A stretch of DNA of 64,000 nucleotides from NCBI GenBank assembly GCA_964512995.1, contig CAZELM010000025.1, positions 1 through 64,000 of the forward strand, written 5' to 3'. The translations under genes and the position numbers were made by a program. Shown here piece after piece: positions 1-10,200 of this stretch. Origin of the DNA: CAZELM01 sp964512995 (GTDB lineage: Bacteria; CSSED10-310). Each line of letters begins with the position of its first letter. The first letter of the stretch is position 1. Below the pieces are notes generated by a model that searched no databases, was not told where the DNA came from, and saw only the letters and a list, made by a program, of their open reading frames with translations.

Positions 1-578
1 AATGCTTCTTTAATTTCGCGAGGCTCGTGTCTCATTTTTATTGACACATTCCGGAAGGTTCACTCCATAATATACGTAAACGACAGAACCTAACGTCCAA
101 ACTCTCCTGCCGGGGTGTTTCACATCTTCGTTTTTTCAGAACATGCTGTAGTATTTTAGGAAATATCTTACCAAATCGCAGGTAATTGCGAAAACCGGAA
201 TTTGACGTACAATTTGATAGGACCGCCGAGTAATATTTCAGAAATCTAAACATCACCTAGTATCTACATACAAAAATTGTATTTTAAAAGTCATAATCCT
301 TTTACGAATCCCGGAACTGTTAATTATTTGAAGTAGATTGCCAAGTAATGTAAAAAACCTAATTCTCCGTCTGGTATCTATAAAAATACTATATTTTAAC
401 AATACTTTTTTGCTTTTGATTTCTTGTTAACATAGAAACACTACAGATTAAACATTTTCCCCTTGACATTATTATGGAGATTTAGTAAGGTTATTCAGTG
501 GAGGTGAATTAAAAACATTTTTTATCAATTAAAAAGCATAGGAAATAGGAATGGATCTAAAACTACAATTAGAGGTTC
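1..578. other. AT-rich non-coding left edge
   Basis: No convincing gene is seen here. The stretch is strongly AT-rich and the only open frame (72 codons, minus strand) lacks a ribosome site and recognisable motifs. A possible promoter lies near its right end. Confidence 0.5.
463..491 (+). promoter_or_regulatory. Candidate sigma-70 promoter upstream of the zinc-ribbon gene
   Basis: A perfect TTGACA at 463-468 is followed after 17 bases by TAAGGT at 486-491, a weak -10 box with three of six consensus bases. It lies about 90 bases before the 184-codon gene. In AT-rich DNA chance matches are common, so this is tentative. Confidence 0.3.
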
Positions 579-1133
579 ATGTATTGTATGGTCTCAATGA
601 ATAACATGATGGAGTCAAAAGGAAATAAACCCCAATCCAGTCAATCTAAAATACAGAATACCCGAGACATAAATATTTTTGATATGGAAGATATTCTAAA
701 TGCTTTAAAATACTCCTATAGAAACATAAACCTAATCCGTGCCAGTTCTATATGTGGCTGCTTCTATTGTCTGAGAATTTTTTCTTCCGAAGATATCGAA
801 GAGTTTTGGGATTCCAATAAGACAGGAGTTTGTCCGTATTGTGGGCGCGATTCTGTTATTCCATCCGAATCTAACTATCCAATAACGACTGAATTTTTAA
901 TGAAGATGAGGATCTACTACTATGGGCCATTTCTGGACGAAAACAGTATGTATAATGAGCGTGAAATTCCATCCGGCAGTCAGGATTACCTTGTGGAAGA
1001 TTCGGAACCCGCACCGATCTGTGAAGTATCGGTTAACAAGAATTCCATTTTCAAAGCATATGCTGCCACAAATCAATGCCATGAAAAATTTGGAATCAGT
1101 AAGCCGATGTATAGAAATAATAAATCCCAGTAA
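579..1133 (+). CDS. Zinc-ribbon cytoplasmic protein, function unknown
   Basis: A 184-residue protein. Its middle carries two CxxC knuckles, CFYC and CPYC, about 35 residues apart, followed by a conserved-looking stretch with FLMKM. As I recall, small cytoplasmic proteins with the pattern CGCFYCL...CPYCG occur in many bacteria, often on mobile islands, and have no assigned function. The knuckles probably bind one zinc ion. AGAGG precedes the first ATG (579) closely; ATGs at 588 and 597 are alternatives. It lies at the start of an AT-rich mobile island, next to an excisionase-like regulator and a P4-type primase, so a role in the element is inferred only from context. Confidence 0.6.
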   Translation: MYCMVSMNNMMESKGNKPQSSQSKIQNTRDINIFDMEDILNALKYSYRNINLIRASSICGCFYCLRIFSSEDIEEFWDSNKTGVCPYCGRDSVIPSESNYPITTEFLMKMRIYYYGPFLDENSMYNEREIPSGSQDYLVEDSEPAPICEVSVNKNSIFKAYAATNQCHEKFGISKPMYRNNKSQ

Positions 1134-1192
1134 TTGAGAATTCAGATTTTCAAGAATGTTGAGAAGATAAATAAAAAAAGGAGTTAAATTCT

Positions 1193-1393
1193 ATGAAAAA
1201 TTCAGAATTGCTAAACCGCAGAGAAGCTGCCGAATACTTGGGAACCACTCCAGGCACATTGGCAAATTGGGCATGCACTCGGAAATATATCATCCCATGC
1301 ATAAAAATCGGAAAGAAGGCATGTTATCGGAAAAGCGATCTCGATCGATGGATTGAATCTCGTATAAAAAATCCATTTCCATCTGAAAAATAA
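1193..1393 (+). CDS. Excisionase/AlpA-like helix-turn-helix DNA-binding protein
   Basis: A 66-residue protein that is almost entirely one winged-helix HTH_17 domain: the N-terminal pattern REAAEYLGTTPGTLANW forms the helix-turn-helix, and the later CYRKSDLDRWI is the typical end of the family. Such proteins act as excisionases or transcription regulators of integrated elements such as P4-like satellites and integrative islands. AAGGAG lies just upstream of the ATG, supporting this start. It stands between the zinc-ribbon gene and the primase-helicase gene, the usual layout of a satellite or integrative element control region. The exact role, regulator or excision factor, cannot be decided from sequence. 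Confidence 0.8.
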   Translation: MKNSELLNRREAAEYLGTTPGTLANWACTRKYIIPCIKIGKKACYRKSDLDRWIESRIKNPFPSEK

Positions 1394-1755
1394 TAACCCG
1401 TTGGCACACTGGCACATGGATATGTAAAGCGGGATAATCGATCATACTAATATCATTTTTCCCCTGCCATGCAACCCCCTCAAACCAGGAATAGGAGAAG
1501 CTATATGAATATTATCTATTAAGAACATTCCAGCCGGATTTAAATCTCGATCTCAGGAATATCCTGACGTCAGGGAAAAAACGAACGGTAAAAATCACAA
1601 TCGAGGATGGGAATCTATCATTAAACAATCAGAAGACAAGGAGGCTCTTTATCTAAACATGTTTATTATAGTTACATCAAAAAAAATAAATACTGAACTG
1701 AAAAATATGTCAAACAATTAGCAATTTATTCAAAATTTAAAAGGAGAGAGTAAAG
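1394..1755. other. Intergenic spacer before the primase gene
   Basis: AT-rich, with no gene of convincing quality. Its end carries the strong ribosome site AAGGAGAGAG of the downstream primase-helicase gene. No clear hairpin or promoter stands out. Confidence 0.45.
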
Positions 1756-4509
1756 ATGACAGAGAAAATTAATGAAAATGCTGGGTTCAGCACCCCAGCA
1801 CAAATATCAATTTCATCAGATAGTAATGAATTTTTCAAACAATACAGTAACATAGAAAACGCATTTAATCAAGAACCTTCAGAGCCATTCGCACTAAATG
1901 AATTAATAGATATAAAGCAGTGTTTGGTCTCTCTTAGCCTATTTATCTCGAAAGGAGATTACTTCGAAATCAGAGTTCTGGGGGGTAAACGAAAGAATAA
2001 AACATATCAATCAACGTGGAGTGGGGTATTCAATGATATAGAGCAAGCATTAACCAAATTAATAAAGGCAGATTTGGGTGCCTTTTATGGAACCTATTTT
2101 ACTTTAAATCCTGTAAATCCTGATTGCTTTGCACTTACAGGAGGGGAATTGGTAGAAAGTGTAAAAACGACGATTCAAGATAAAAATATACTCAATCGTA
2201 AATGGATTTTAATAGACTTCGATCCAGAAAGATCAGCCAAAATTTCCAGTAATTCAGAAGAGAAAAAGAATGCTGGTGATAAAGCTAAAGAGGTATATGA
2301 ATACCTAAAAATGAACGGATTGCCAGAGCCTATTATTTGTGATTCAGGTAATGGGTATCATCTTGCTTACAAAACTAATTTGCCAAACGAGTCTGGGTTG
2401 CTGAAAAATTTTTTAACGGAGATTGCGAGTAGGTTTAATAATGATAAAGTTAAAATTGATACATCCGTTTCGAAACTTTCTCAGTTGACAAAACTCTATG
2501 GAACATTTGCATGTAAGGGTGCTAATACACCTGAAATGGACCGACCATGGAGAAAGTCGCAAATCAGATATATTCCGGAGCAGCGTACAGTTGTTACTGA
2601 GGATATGATACAATCATTGATAAATGAGTGTCAGCGACTACATGCCCAAAAGAATCCAGTAAGCGGCAAAGATGGCATCAAGATTTCTGATAGTTCCAAT
2701 AAAGATAAATCTAAAAAGTTTGTTCAAAGTTTCATTGATAAATATCTATTGGAATATCAGCCGGGTCATTGGGGAGAATATAATGATGGATTTAAATGTA
2801 TTCTTAAAATATGTCCGCTGAATTCGGAACATGATAAAGGGGAGGCATACATCATTATTACAAATCAAGGGAAAATATGTTTTGGGTGCCAACACAATTC
2901 CTGTAAAGAGTTAATTGAAAAATCTGGAAAATATGGCTGGGATTATCTAAAAGAAAAGTTTAATCCCAATCACTCAGTAATCCAGGAGCCCAAAAGAAAG
3001 TATGGCGAACTAGTAAAAAAATATGGTGAACCTATTCATGGAAAAACAATCAATCAGCAGTATTTCGCAGCGTGGTATCATGAGGAAAAAAATTCTATAT
3101 TTGACCCAATAACCCAGCAATTTTATATACATAATAAGGATATAGGAATATGGGAAAAGAAAGATAGTAGTATCATAATAAGTGAAATAGGATTAACTTT
3201 TCATAAAATTCTTGAGGAGGAACAACAGCCCGGATTGCTAAGTTATAGAAACTATAATAATGTGAATCAAATTTTTAAATTTCTCACTGGAATTTGTAAT
3301 AAAGGAAACGTCTTTAACAATAGAACAAAAATGATTGTTTTACAGAATGGTATATTGGACATGGAGGGCGAAAAACCTATACTAAAGCCATTTTCAAAGG
3401 AATACTATTCAAGAAATAGAATAGATCTTCCTTGGGATGAAAATGCTACATGCGATGAGTTCATTGACATCTTAAGAAGAATGATACCAGATGAAGAGGA
3501 CATCACCCTTTTGCAAAAATATTTAGGACAATGTTTGTTAGGTCGTAACGTAACACAAACATTTTTAATGATACAAGGAAATGCTGGTACTGGAAAATCA
3601 ATGATAGCTAATCTGTTCCGTGAAATAATAGGAAAAAATAATTGCGCAGAATTGAGGATGAAACATATAGGAGAGAAATTCGAGTTTCAGAATTATATTG
3701 GGAAAACATTGCTTTTTGGAAATGATGTCAAAAGCGATTCTTTAGCATTACCGAATGCTGAATATATAAAGAAGCTCGTGGGAGGCGAATCCATAGATGC
3801 CGAAATCAAATATGGAACTGAAATGGCTAAATTACATGGAGAGTTTAACATTATTATAACCTCGAATTCGAAGCAGAGGGTTCCATCTGATTCCGACAAA
3901 GAGGCATGGAGAAGACGCATGATAATCATCTGTTTTAAGGGTAAAAAACCAGAAAAAGTGATACCACACTTTCATAAAGAACTTTTAGAAAAATATGGAT
4001 CCGGGATTTTGAGATGGGCAGTTGATGGTCTCCGGATGCTTTTGAATGATGTAAAAGTTTATGGATCAATTCAATTAACACATCGACAACAACAAATGGT
4101 AGCGGGATTATTGGATGAGTCTGAGAGTGTGGAATTGTATAATATCAACTGTCTGGAAGAGGTTAAGGGAGTTTCTGTTGGATCTACTGAATTGTTAGCT
4201 GATTATAAAAAATACTGCAATTCATTGGGATGGACGCCAGTTGATGATCGTTCTTTTTACACTAAAATCGAAAAGTCAATAAAAGATAAATTTAATATCC
4301 CAAAGCGAAACGATGTAAAGCGAGAAGGAAAAAATGTCAGGGGTTATTATGATTTAGGAAAAAGACAGCATTCAACTGGGATACAATCTTCCTCTTCTGA
4401 TTCCTTTTTAAAAGCAGTCATAAAACTTCAAGAAAGGATAAAGAAATTCAGAGAAGAATACCCGGAATCGTATGCTGAGGAGGAACTGCTTGAGGATTAT
4501 CCCAACTAG
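1756..4509 (+). CDS. P4-type primase-helicase (archaeo-eukaryotic primase plus D5/SF3 helicase)
   Basis: A 917-residue replication initiator of the phage/plasmid primase P4 family. The N-terminal part looks like a primase-polymerase: acidic motif DFD near residues 154-156, and GNGYH near 198-202 matching the sxH motif. A zinc-finger-like CP..H....C..C.HNSC pattern follows at about 350-395. The C-terminal half is a superfamily 3 helicase with Walker A GNAGTGKS at about 608-615 and the usual TSN motif (IIITSNSK). A DUF5906/D5_N-like region lies between. Known members unwind and prime at the origin of satellite phages and plasmids. AAGGAGAGAG precedes the ATG. The inverted iterons about 250 bases downstream may be its binding site. 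Confidence 0.88.
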   Translation: MTEKINENAGFSTPAQISISSDSNEFFKQYSNIENAFNQEPSEPFALNELIDIKQCLVSLSLFISKGDYFEIRVLGGKRKNKTYQSTWSGVFNDIEQALTKLIKADLGAFYGTYFTLNPVNPDCFALTGGELVESVKTTIQDKNILNRKWILIDFDPERSAKISSNSEEKKNAGDKAKEVYEYLKMNGLPEPIICDSGNGYHLAYKTNLPNESGLLKNFLTEIASRFNNDKVKIDTSVSKLSQLTKLYGTFACKGANTPEMDRPWRKSQIRYIPEQRTVVTEDMIQSLINECQRLHAQKNPVSGKDGIKISDSSNKDKSKKFVQSFIDKYLLEYQPGHWGEYNDGFKCILKICPLNSEHDKGEAYIIITNQGKICFGCQHNSCKELIEKSGKYGWDYLKEKFNPNHSVIQEPKRKYGELVKKYGEPIHGKTINQQYFAAWYHEEKNSIFDPITQQFYIHNKDIGIWEKKDSSIIISEIGLTFHKILEEEQQPGLLSYRNYNNVNQIFKFLTGICNKGNVFNNRTKMIVLQNGILDMEGEKPILKPFSKEYYSRNRIDLPWDENATCDEFIDILRRMIPDEEDITLLQKYLGQCLLGRNVTQTFLMIQGNAGTGKSMIANLFREIIGKNNCAELRMKHIGEKFEFQNYIGKTLLFGNDVKSDSLALPNAEYIKKLVGGESIDAEIKYGTEMAKLHGEFNIIITSNSKQRVPSDSDKEAWRRRMIIICFKGKKPEKVIPHFHKELLEKYGSGILRWAVDGLRMLLNDVKVYGSIQLTHRQQQMVAGLLDESESVELYNINCLEEVKGVSVGSTELLADYKKYCNSLGWTPVDDRSFYTKIEKSIKDKFNIPKRNDVKREGKNVRGYYDLGKRQHSTGIQSSSSDSFLKAVIKLQERIKKFREEYPESYAEEELLEDYPN

Positions 4510-4759
4510 AACGGACTGGATTGGGGATATTACATGGGTAACTCAAATCAAATCTTAAACGGGATCAGGTATGCTTTATTCTTTCGGATTGTATTCTCAA
4601 TACAAAACCAAGATATCCTTCTACTTAATATTCAAGATTTGTATGGAATGGGTTATCTCCCAGAAACTCAAATTTTCCCAAAGGGAAAAAATAATAATCG
4701 ATATGATCTAGTAGGAGGACACTATGAGAGATAAAAACTGATGAGGATTATCAACTTCA

Positions 4760-4865
4760 CATACGCTTCATACGCTTGTTTCATACCCTTTTAAAATAGG
4801 AATGAAGAATAAAAATAATAATAATATAATAATAGATAATGGGGATAAAGCGTATGTAGCGTATG
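4760..4865. repeat. Inverted iterons flanking an AT-rich core; candidate replication origin
   Basis: Two direct copies of CATACGCTT stand side by side at 4760-4777. The inverted arm AAGCGTATG plus TAGCGTATG lies at 4848-4865, so the 18-base arms match as an inverted repeat with one mismatch. Between them are 70 bases that are almost only A and T in the right half. In P4-like elements the primase-helicase binds short iterons at an origin and at a second cis region, near AT-rich DNA. The position just after the primase-helicase gene makes an origin or cis-replication region a reasonable inference; it could also be a regulator operator. Confidence 0.5.
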
Positions 4866-5051
4866 ATGATTCAATATCAGACTGAATAAAGTAACAGGAT
4901 TACCTTGGAATCAATTGCCAATTGAAGGTTCCATTATACGAAAAAGTTACGACTTTTTTTCTGGAAAATTTTAAAATTGATTTCTGGTAAACTCAATTTT
5001 TCTATAAGCACTCAGATTATGTAGTAATTGAATCATTGTATTAACAAAGAA

Positions 5052-5091
5052 CCCATTCCACGATATTGTTCATATCAGATTACGGAATGGG
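5052..5091 (+). terminator. Possible hairpin terminator upstream of the DUF559 gene
   Basis: The arms CCCATTCC (5052-5059) and GGAATGGG (5084-5091) can pair around a 24-base loop, followed by GAACTTTTAT. The long loop and short T run make it a weak terminator; it could instead be a protein-binding palindrome. Confidence 0.3.
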
Positions 5092-5129
5092 AACTTTTAT
5101 AAAAGTGTCATTTATCATAAGGAAAGAGT

Positions 5130-5627
5130 ATGAAAGAAATTATAAATGATAAAGAAAAAAATGTAGTGATATTGGATTCCGTTACTGATGGAGATGTCGA
5201 TAGTAATGAATCAGGAATCCACAAGCATGTGAAAGTAACTCATTCCCTTCGTTCCCGGGTACCGCGATGGAAAAAGGACTTTGCCCGAAAACTTCGTAAG
5301 AATCCAACTCCAGTATATAAAAAGATATGGTCCCGTCTCCGGAAAGACCAATTAGGTGTTCGTTTCAAAAGACGTTCCATTCTACTGGGATGGATTCCGG
5401 ATTTCTGGTGTCCCAGTCAGCGTATTGCAATTGATATTGATTATAAATCGGATTCAAATCGATTAAAAGAACTCGAATTCCGAGATAGTATATTGGATAA
5501 AAATGGCATTCGGATGCTAAGATTTTCATCAGATCAAATCTGTGAAAATATTGAAGCTGTCGTGCAGGAAATTCGAGGTCATATTGTAACGGATAGGTCT
5601 AAAAAACTCAGATATAAAAACAAATGA
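5130..5627 (+). CDS. DUF559 family endonuclease-like protein
   Basis: A 165-residue protein. Residues about 45-150 resemble the DUF559 fold, related to very-short-patch-repair and restriction endonucleases: an arginine-rich helix (ARKLRKNPTPVYKKIW), then QLGVRFKRR, a FWCP segment with IAIDIDY, and the ending GIRMLRFSSDQI. The acidic D..D after the beta strand and the preceding Q/R-rich part fit the PD-(D/E)XK nuclease pattern. The N-terminal 40 residues are poorly conserved in appearance. AAGGAAAGAGT lies upstream of the ATG. It sits between the replication gene and the BREX operon, so a defence or element-maintenance role is plausible but not shown. Confidence 0.7.
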   Translation: MKEIINDKEKNVVILDSVTDGDVDSNESGIHKHVKVTHSLRSRVPRWKKDFARKLRKNPTPVYKKIWSRLRKDQLGVRFKRRSILLGWIPDFWCPSQRIAIDIDYKSDSNRLKELEFRDSILDKNGIRMLRFSSDQICENIEAVVQEIRGHIVTDRSKKLRYKNK

Positions 5628-5965
5628 TGAGATAGAACAGATATTGAATTCATTTCCGATCGGAAAAATATAAGTGGACACGATCCCAATAGAATATAGT
5701 AAATTGGAATTCCAATGTAATTTTTCCGATTGAGATACTATTCTTGAGGACGCCAAAAGCCAGGAAACCGGTTTTTTGGCGCATCTTAATACCACCGGAT
5801 TTTTTATTTTCAGTTCGTTTAGGTTGAAAATGAACGAATATACAATGTTTTGAATTTCAAATCCAATCAGCTAGAATAAGCATTGAATGACGACCCCCTT
5901 TATGAGGCTTCTATGGAAAATAAAGTGATTTGGAATATCCCCGAAACAAAAGGACATCTGATCCG
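5628..5965. other. Spacer before the BREX operon
   Basis: No full gene. It contains a hairpin at 5751-5781 and an 18-residue frame at 5913-5969 whose TGA overlaps the brxA ATG. The BREX promoter should be here, but I see no convincing -35/-10 pair. Confidence 0.45.
5751..5781 (+). terminator. Hairpin, possible terminator between the DUF559 gene and BREX
   Basis: CGCCAAAA (5751-5758) pairs with TTTTGGCG (5774-5781) around a 15-base loop. The stem itself carries the T run. It may end transcription from the DUF559 gene. Confidence 0.35.
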
Positions 5966-6718
5966 ATGAATATCAATTCAGATATAAATGTCCTGGGGAG
6001 TTTAGGAGACTATCGCTTAATAAATCATTATTTCGGCATCCGTAGGGGTCACAGAACCTGCAATAGCACAATAGAATCAAATTTTACGATTAAGACAACC
6101 GAATCGATCAAACGGTATGAGCACGCAATCATGCGAACCGTCCTGACTTTCAAGAATCCAAAAGTAGAGACTTTGACAAGCAAACTCCTTACGAACGAAG
6201 GGATTTCTTCCGATAGTCTGCTCATGCTGTTTTGGAATGCTTCAGTAAATAATGAATTATTGAATTATTTGAATTGCAGAGTCTATTTCCCTGCATTATA
6301 CAGCGGTAGATTCACCATAAAAAAGGAAGAAGTTATTGCCTGCCTTGAAGAATTGAGATTGACAGAGATGGACTTGAAAAAATGGTCTCGCTCTACAATG
6401 GATGTCACAGCCAGGAAATATATTTATTTTTTATCTAAATTCAATTTATTGGAAGGTGGTAAATGTAAAGAAATCATCCACCGATACCTCAGTGATAAAA
6501 CCCTGATCCTCTTTGTGTATTGGCTTCTGGCAGTCGAAACAAAATCAAACATTTTAGAAAGCCAATGGCTGCCATACTGCTTTTCAGAAAGACACGTATT
6601 CATTCAGCAAATCTTGCAGAAGAAATTTATCAGATTCATCACCTTGCTATATACTGGTGATAACCTAAAAATTGAAACTTCCAGGTCATATGAGGAAATA
6701 TATGACGAACTCAAATAA
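5966..6718 (+). CDS. brxA: BREX protein BrxA (DUF1819)
   Basis: A protein of about 250 residues matching the DUF1819/BrxA family in its second half: an all-helical region with WSRSTMDVTARKYIYFL and LLEGGKCKEI, then a YL..K..LFVYWL segment and a C-terminal part with LYTGDNLKIET. BrxA is a small conserved component of type 1 BREX, a phage-defence system that methylates host DNA and blocks phage replication; structural work suggests it binds DNA. It is the first gene of the operon. The frame extends upstream to a TTG at 5930, but ATG at 5966 is preferred; its TGA-overlapping upstream frame is noted as a finding. The brxB start overlaps its 3' end. Confidence 0.82.
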   Translation: MNINSDINVLGSLGDYRLINHYFGIRRGHRTCNSTIESNFTIKTTESIKRYEHAIMRTVLTFKNPKVETLTSKLLTNEGISSDSLLMLFWNASVNNELLNYLNCRVYFPALYSGRFTIKKEEVIACLEELRLTEMDLKKWSRSTMDVTARKYIYFLSKFNLLEGGKCKEIIHRYLSDKTLILFVYWLLAVETKSNILESQWLPYCFSERHVFIQQILQKKFIRFITLLYTGDNLKIETSRSYEEIYDELK

Positions 6719-7262
6719 TCCGGAAAGCATTATTTTATCAGCGATGCGAATGGTTGAATCAAATGAAAATTCGAATATTCGCCTTAATGCTAATGGAGGG
6801 AATTCCATCCTGATTGTCTGTGAGCCTTTCAGAGAGATTGACTACATTAAAGGGATTAATCAGTTAATGCCATCTGAAAAATACGAAATCATTGACTTGA
6901 ACCATGTGCTTTACGAGTTCGTCGCAGTAAATCAGACATCTCTGGAAGAGAGTTTCAGTCTGTTAAAAGGATCCCTTCATCAAATATTCAAAACCCCCGA
7001 TGGTGAAGATGGTCCTGATCTTTTTGGATTGATTCTGAAGGCTATCGAAGAAAGTCTCCAGGAAGGCAAAATTCCCGTATTGATACATGCCGGCGCGTTG
7101 TATGGCACTGGAATCGATAATATCCACATCATGGAAAATGACCTGATCATGCAATCCGCATTGCCGCTGATAATTCTCTACCCTGCTACCAGGGAAGGGG
7201 ATAAACTGATGTTTTTGAGCAGCCGACCTGCGTCGAAATATCGATGTCTGATCCTTGAATAG
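6702..7262 (+). CDS. brxB: BREX protein BrxB (DUF1788)
   Basis: About 186 residues, DUF1788/BrxB type. The recognisable features are the central P..LIHAGALYGTG.DNIHI stretch and the C-terminal LIILYPATREGDKLMFL followed by SKYRCLIL, typical of the family end. BrxB is a core BREX protein of unknown biochemical role, invariably next to brxA and brxC. The frame is open from a TTG at 6672, but GAGGA at 6692-6696 lies five bases before the ATG at 6702, making that the likely start; this overlaps the end of brxA by 17 bases and suggests coupled translation. brxC starts 15 bases after its stop. Confidence 0.82.
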   Translation: MTNSNNPESIILSAMRMVESNENSNIRLNANGGNSILIVCEPFREIDYIKGINQLMPSEKYEIIDLNHVLYEFVAVNQTSLEESFSLLKGSLHQIFKTPDGEDGPDLFGLILKAIEESLQEGKIPVLIHAGALYGTGIDNIHIMENDLIMQSALPLIILYPATREGDKLMFLSSRPASKYRCLILE

Positions 7263-7277
7263 AACAAAGGAGGAAGT

Positions 7278-10200
7278 GTGAAAATAAAAGACGTTCTGAC
7301 CATAAACCTGAAGGAAGATATCAAGAGTGTCATTGACCTTCAAAATATTTCAGAAGAAGCGATTCTGACTGAGATCGATAATTATATCGTTACAGATGGC
7401 TTGGCAGAACAATACACTAAATTCGTTTCCACCTTTACTTCAAATATCGTGGAAACCGGGGTCTGGATTTCCGGTTTTTATGGTTCCGGGAAATCCTATT
7501 TCGGAAAACTTCTGGGATATTTGCTAAGCAATCGGACCATTGCCGGCACATCTGCGCGGGATAGAATATTGCAAAGGTTCACAGGGATAACCGATAGCGA
7601 CCTGACTATAAATCTCATAGCAAATTTACGCACTCAATATTGCCGGGTCGTTATGTTTGATATAGCAAAACAGCCTCACGACAAAGGTCTGGCATTTGCA
7701 CTTTTCCAGAATTTTCTGAAATCGATCAACCTTCCGGAAAACGAACATGGGTATTTCCTTTATCATCTTATGACAGAAAAGGGTTATCACCAGATCGATG
7801 ATTTTATTCTGTCCGAACTCAGGGAAGACTGGTCGAAGATCAGGCCCAACAGTTCCAGATATATAAAAGCAATCAAGGATATATTTATTTCCACTGATGA
7901 CCATTCAGAGATAGATTACTCGATACGGATGACTACTATTTTAGGAGAGATGCGAACATTCAGTGCATCGCGGTTGAAAGAGGAGCTATTTAAATATATC
8001 CAGATCAGTAATGATGAAAAAATCGTTTTCCTGTTTGATGAAGCAAGCGAAGCGATCGCCCAGAATAAATTCAGCTTGCTCGATCTTGAAGGTGTCAGTG
8101 AATCTCTCTCGTCATTGGGCGGAAAAATCTGGACAATCGCCATTGCTCAGGAAAAATTGGATGATGTGATAAATAATTCGAATGTAAATCGAGCGCAGCT
8201 CACCAAAGTTACCGATCGATTTAAAACAAAAATCCATCTGGAAGCCACAGAGATTGATGAAATCATCCGGAATCGATTGCTTAAGAAAAATGAAAATGCA
8301 ATTCAGGAATTAAAAAAACATTACCAGATAAACTCGGGGAAGATAACCGAACATGCAGCGTTGAGTGCTACAGGGATTACCAAAACAGATAAAAGCGACT
8401 CGTATCTAACGTATTACCCATTCTATAAATACCAGTTCGACTTGATGCAGAATTTTCTCTTTGGAACAAAAGGCTATGCATCCAGCAAAGTCGCAGCAAG
8501 AGGGATGCTCATCACTACCTTTGATATTTTAAGAAGGGAGTTACAAGACGATGACCTTTTTGGCGTGGCAACAGGTTGGCAGATCACCAGACAGGCACAA
8601 CCTCAACCGCCGGTAAGATTGGTGAACAAATACGACAATGCAGAGAAAATTCTGAAAGAAAACAAATCGTCTGTTTCCGGCCGCCGACTCCTCGAAACAA
8701 TTCATTTTCTGGAAGAAGCGGAAGTGGCTCCGACAACCCTGCCGAATATTGTGAAATCGTTTGTCAAAGAACCGGAAGATATTCATAAATCTCAATCAAC
8801 AATCGCCCAGGCTCTGGCAGATTTATGCGAAGCGAAAGTTCTTCTGGTGTCAAACAATACCTATCGCATCACATCCGACATTGAACAGCGCTTGTTAGAC
8901 GAAATGCAAGGGTTTGCAGTGCAGGGTTTTGTGAAAAAAAAGAAGATAGTCTCCGCCTATAAATCCTCGGCAATGATAAAATGTTTAGCTCAATGCTCGG
9001 ACAATAACCAGCCATATGATTTCTACATAACGACAGATAATGATGACGAATTGACCAGTCCATCCCTGAAACAATTGAAGATAAAAGTGAAGAGTCTTTA
9101 TAACCTGAGTGATGATCGTGTTTCCGAAATAGAGGCACTGAGGGCTCGACATCAAAATGACAAGGATCTTATCTGGACGATCCCGGATAACTGTTCTTTT
9201 AAAGAGATCGATAAACTTATTGATGAGATTGAACGGATTACTTATCTGGAACAGAAATACAGTAATCCTCAATCAGACGAGGGAGCTGTTGTCCGCAATT
9301 TTACTGCAGCACGCCAGGAGAAAGAAAACCGGTTGAGAGATCTCATTGAATACTCCCTGAAAGAATCGGCAGTAATATACCTTTTCAACATATATCAATT
9401 GAACAGGGATAATTGGAATGTCATTCTTCCGGCCCAGCAACAGCAGGTCATCCAAAATGTTTACACCAAACGGCTTGAATCACAATTATCCGACAGTGTG
9501 GCTGCCGGCATTATCAAAGAAGCCAACGCGGGCCGGCTGCATTCCTATTTCCATGGCAAAGATTTCCAATTTTTCGATACCCGGGGAACCTTCATCGGTG
9601 ATAACCTGAAAGTAACCGGAGAAATCCTTTTTAAAATGAGAAACACGTTTGTGGATGGCAGCACGTTGGAAAAGGAGCTGTTAAATCCCCCGACCGGATT
9701 CGCCTTTGGTACCTTGATCTCCACGGTTGCAGCTTTAATGCGTGCAGGCAAAATAATGGCAAAACACAATGGCGAGGAGAAATTTTCCTGGAGGGATGAC
9801 GGTGTCAGTGGCATTTTCAGTAATATCAGGGAATTTCGAAAAGCTTCATTCAAGGCGATTGCCAGATCGCTCTCTGCTCAGCAGAAAAATGAGATCGTTA
9901 CAACGCTTCAGGATTTGAAATGTGAAGAGCATATAAGAGAAAAAATTGATTGGAACAGCAATGACTTTGACCTGAGCAATGCTGTAAGGGAATTAGCCCG
10001 GCGGTTCTGCAATAAAGTGGATGATATGCGAAAACAAAACAAAGAATTCGATCACTTGTTTCCAGACATCGAAACCCAAAAAGAGCCGCTTGCCAGTTTC
10101 ACCGGTGCAGTCAGCGAGTCAAACTATATTGGCCGTGCTGAAATTTTCCTGACCAAGAAAAGTGCCTATATAAAATCCGTTCAAGCCATCGAGAAGATTG

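Larger units (their letters stand above)
4510..5129. other. Intergenic region with iterons; weak 66-codon frame
   Basis: A frame of 66 codons (4534-4734) starts with ATG but has no good ribosome site and no recognisable motif, so I do not call it. The region contains inverted 9-mer repeats around an AT-rich core (4760-4865) and a hairpin at 5052-5091, annotated separately. Confidence 0.5.

Noticed and set aside
38..256. 72-codon minus-strand frame
   Set aside because: No ribosome site, no motif, and in AT-rich edge DNA.
4534..4734. 66-codon frame after the primase gene
   Set aside because: Weak start context and no recognisable sequence; may be real but cannot be supported.
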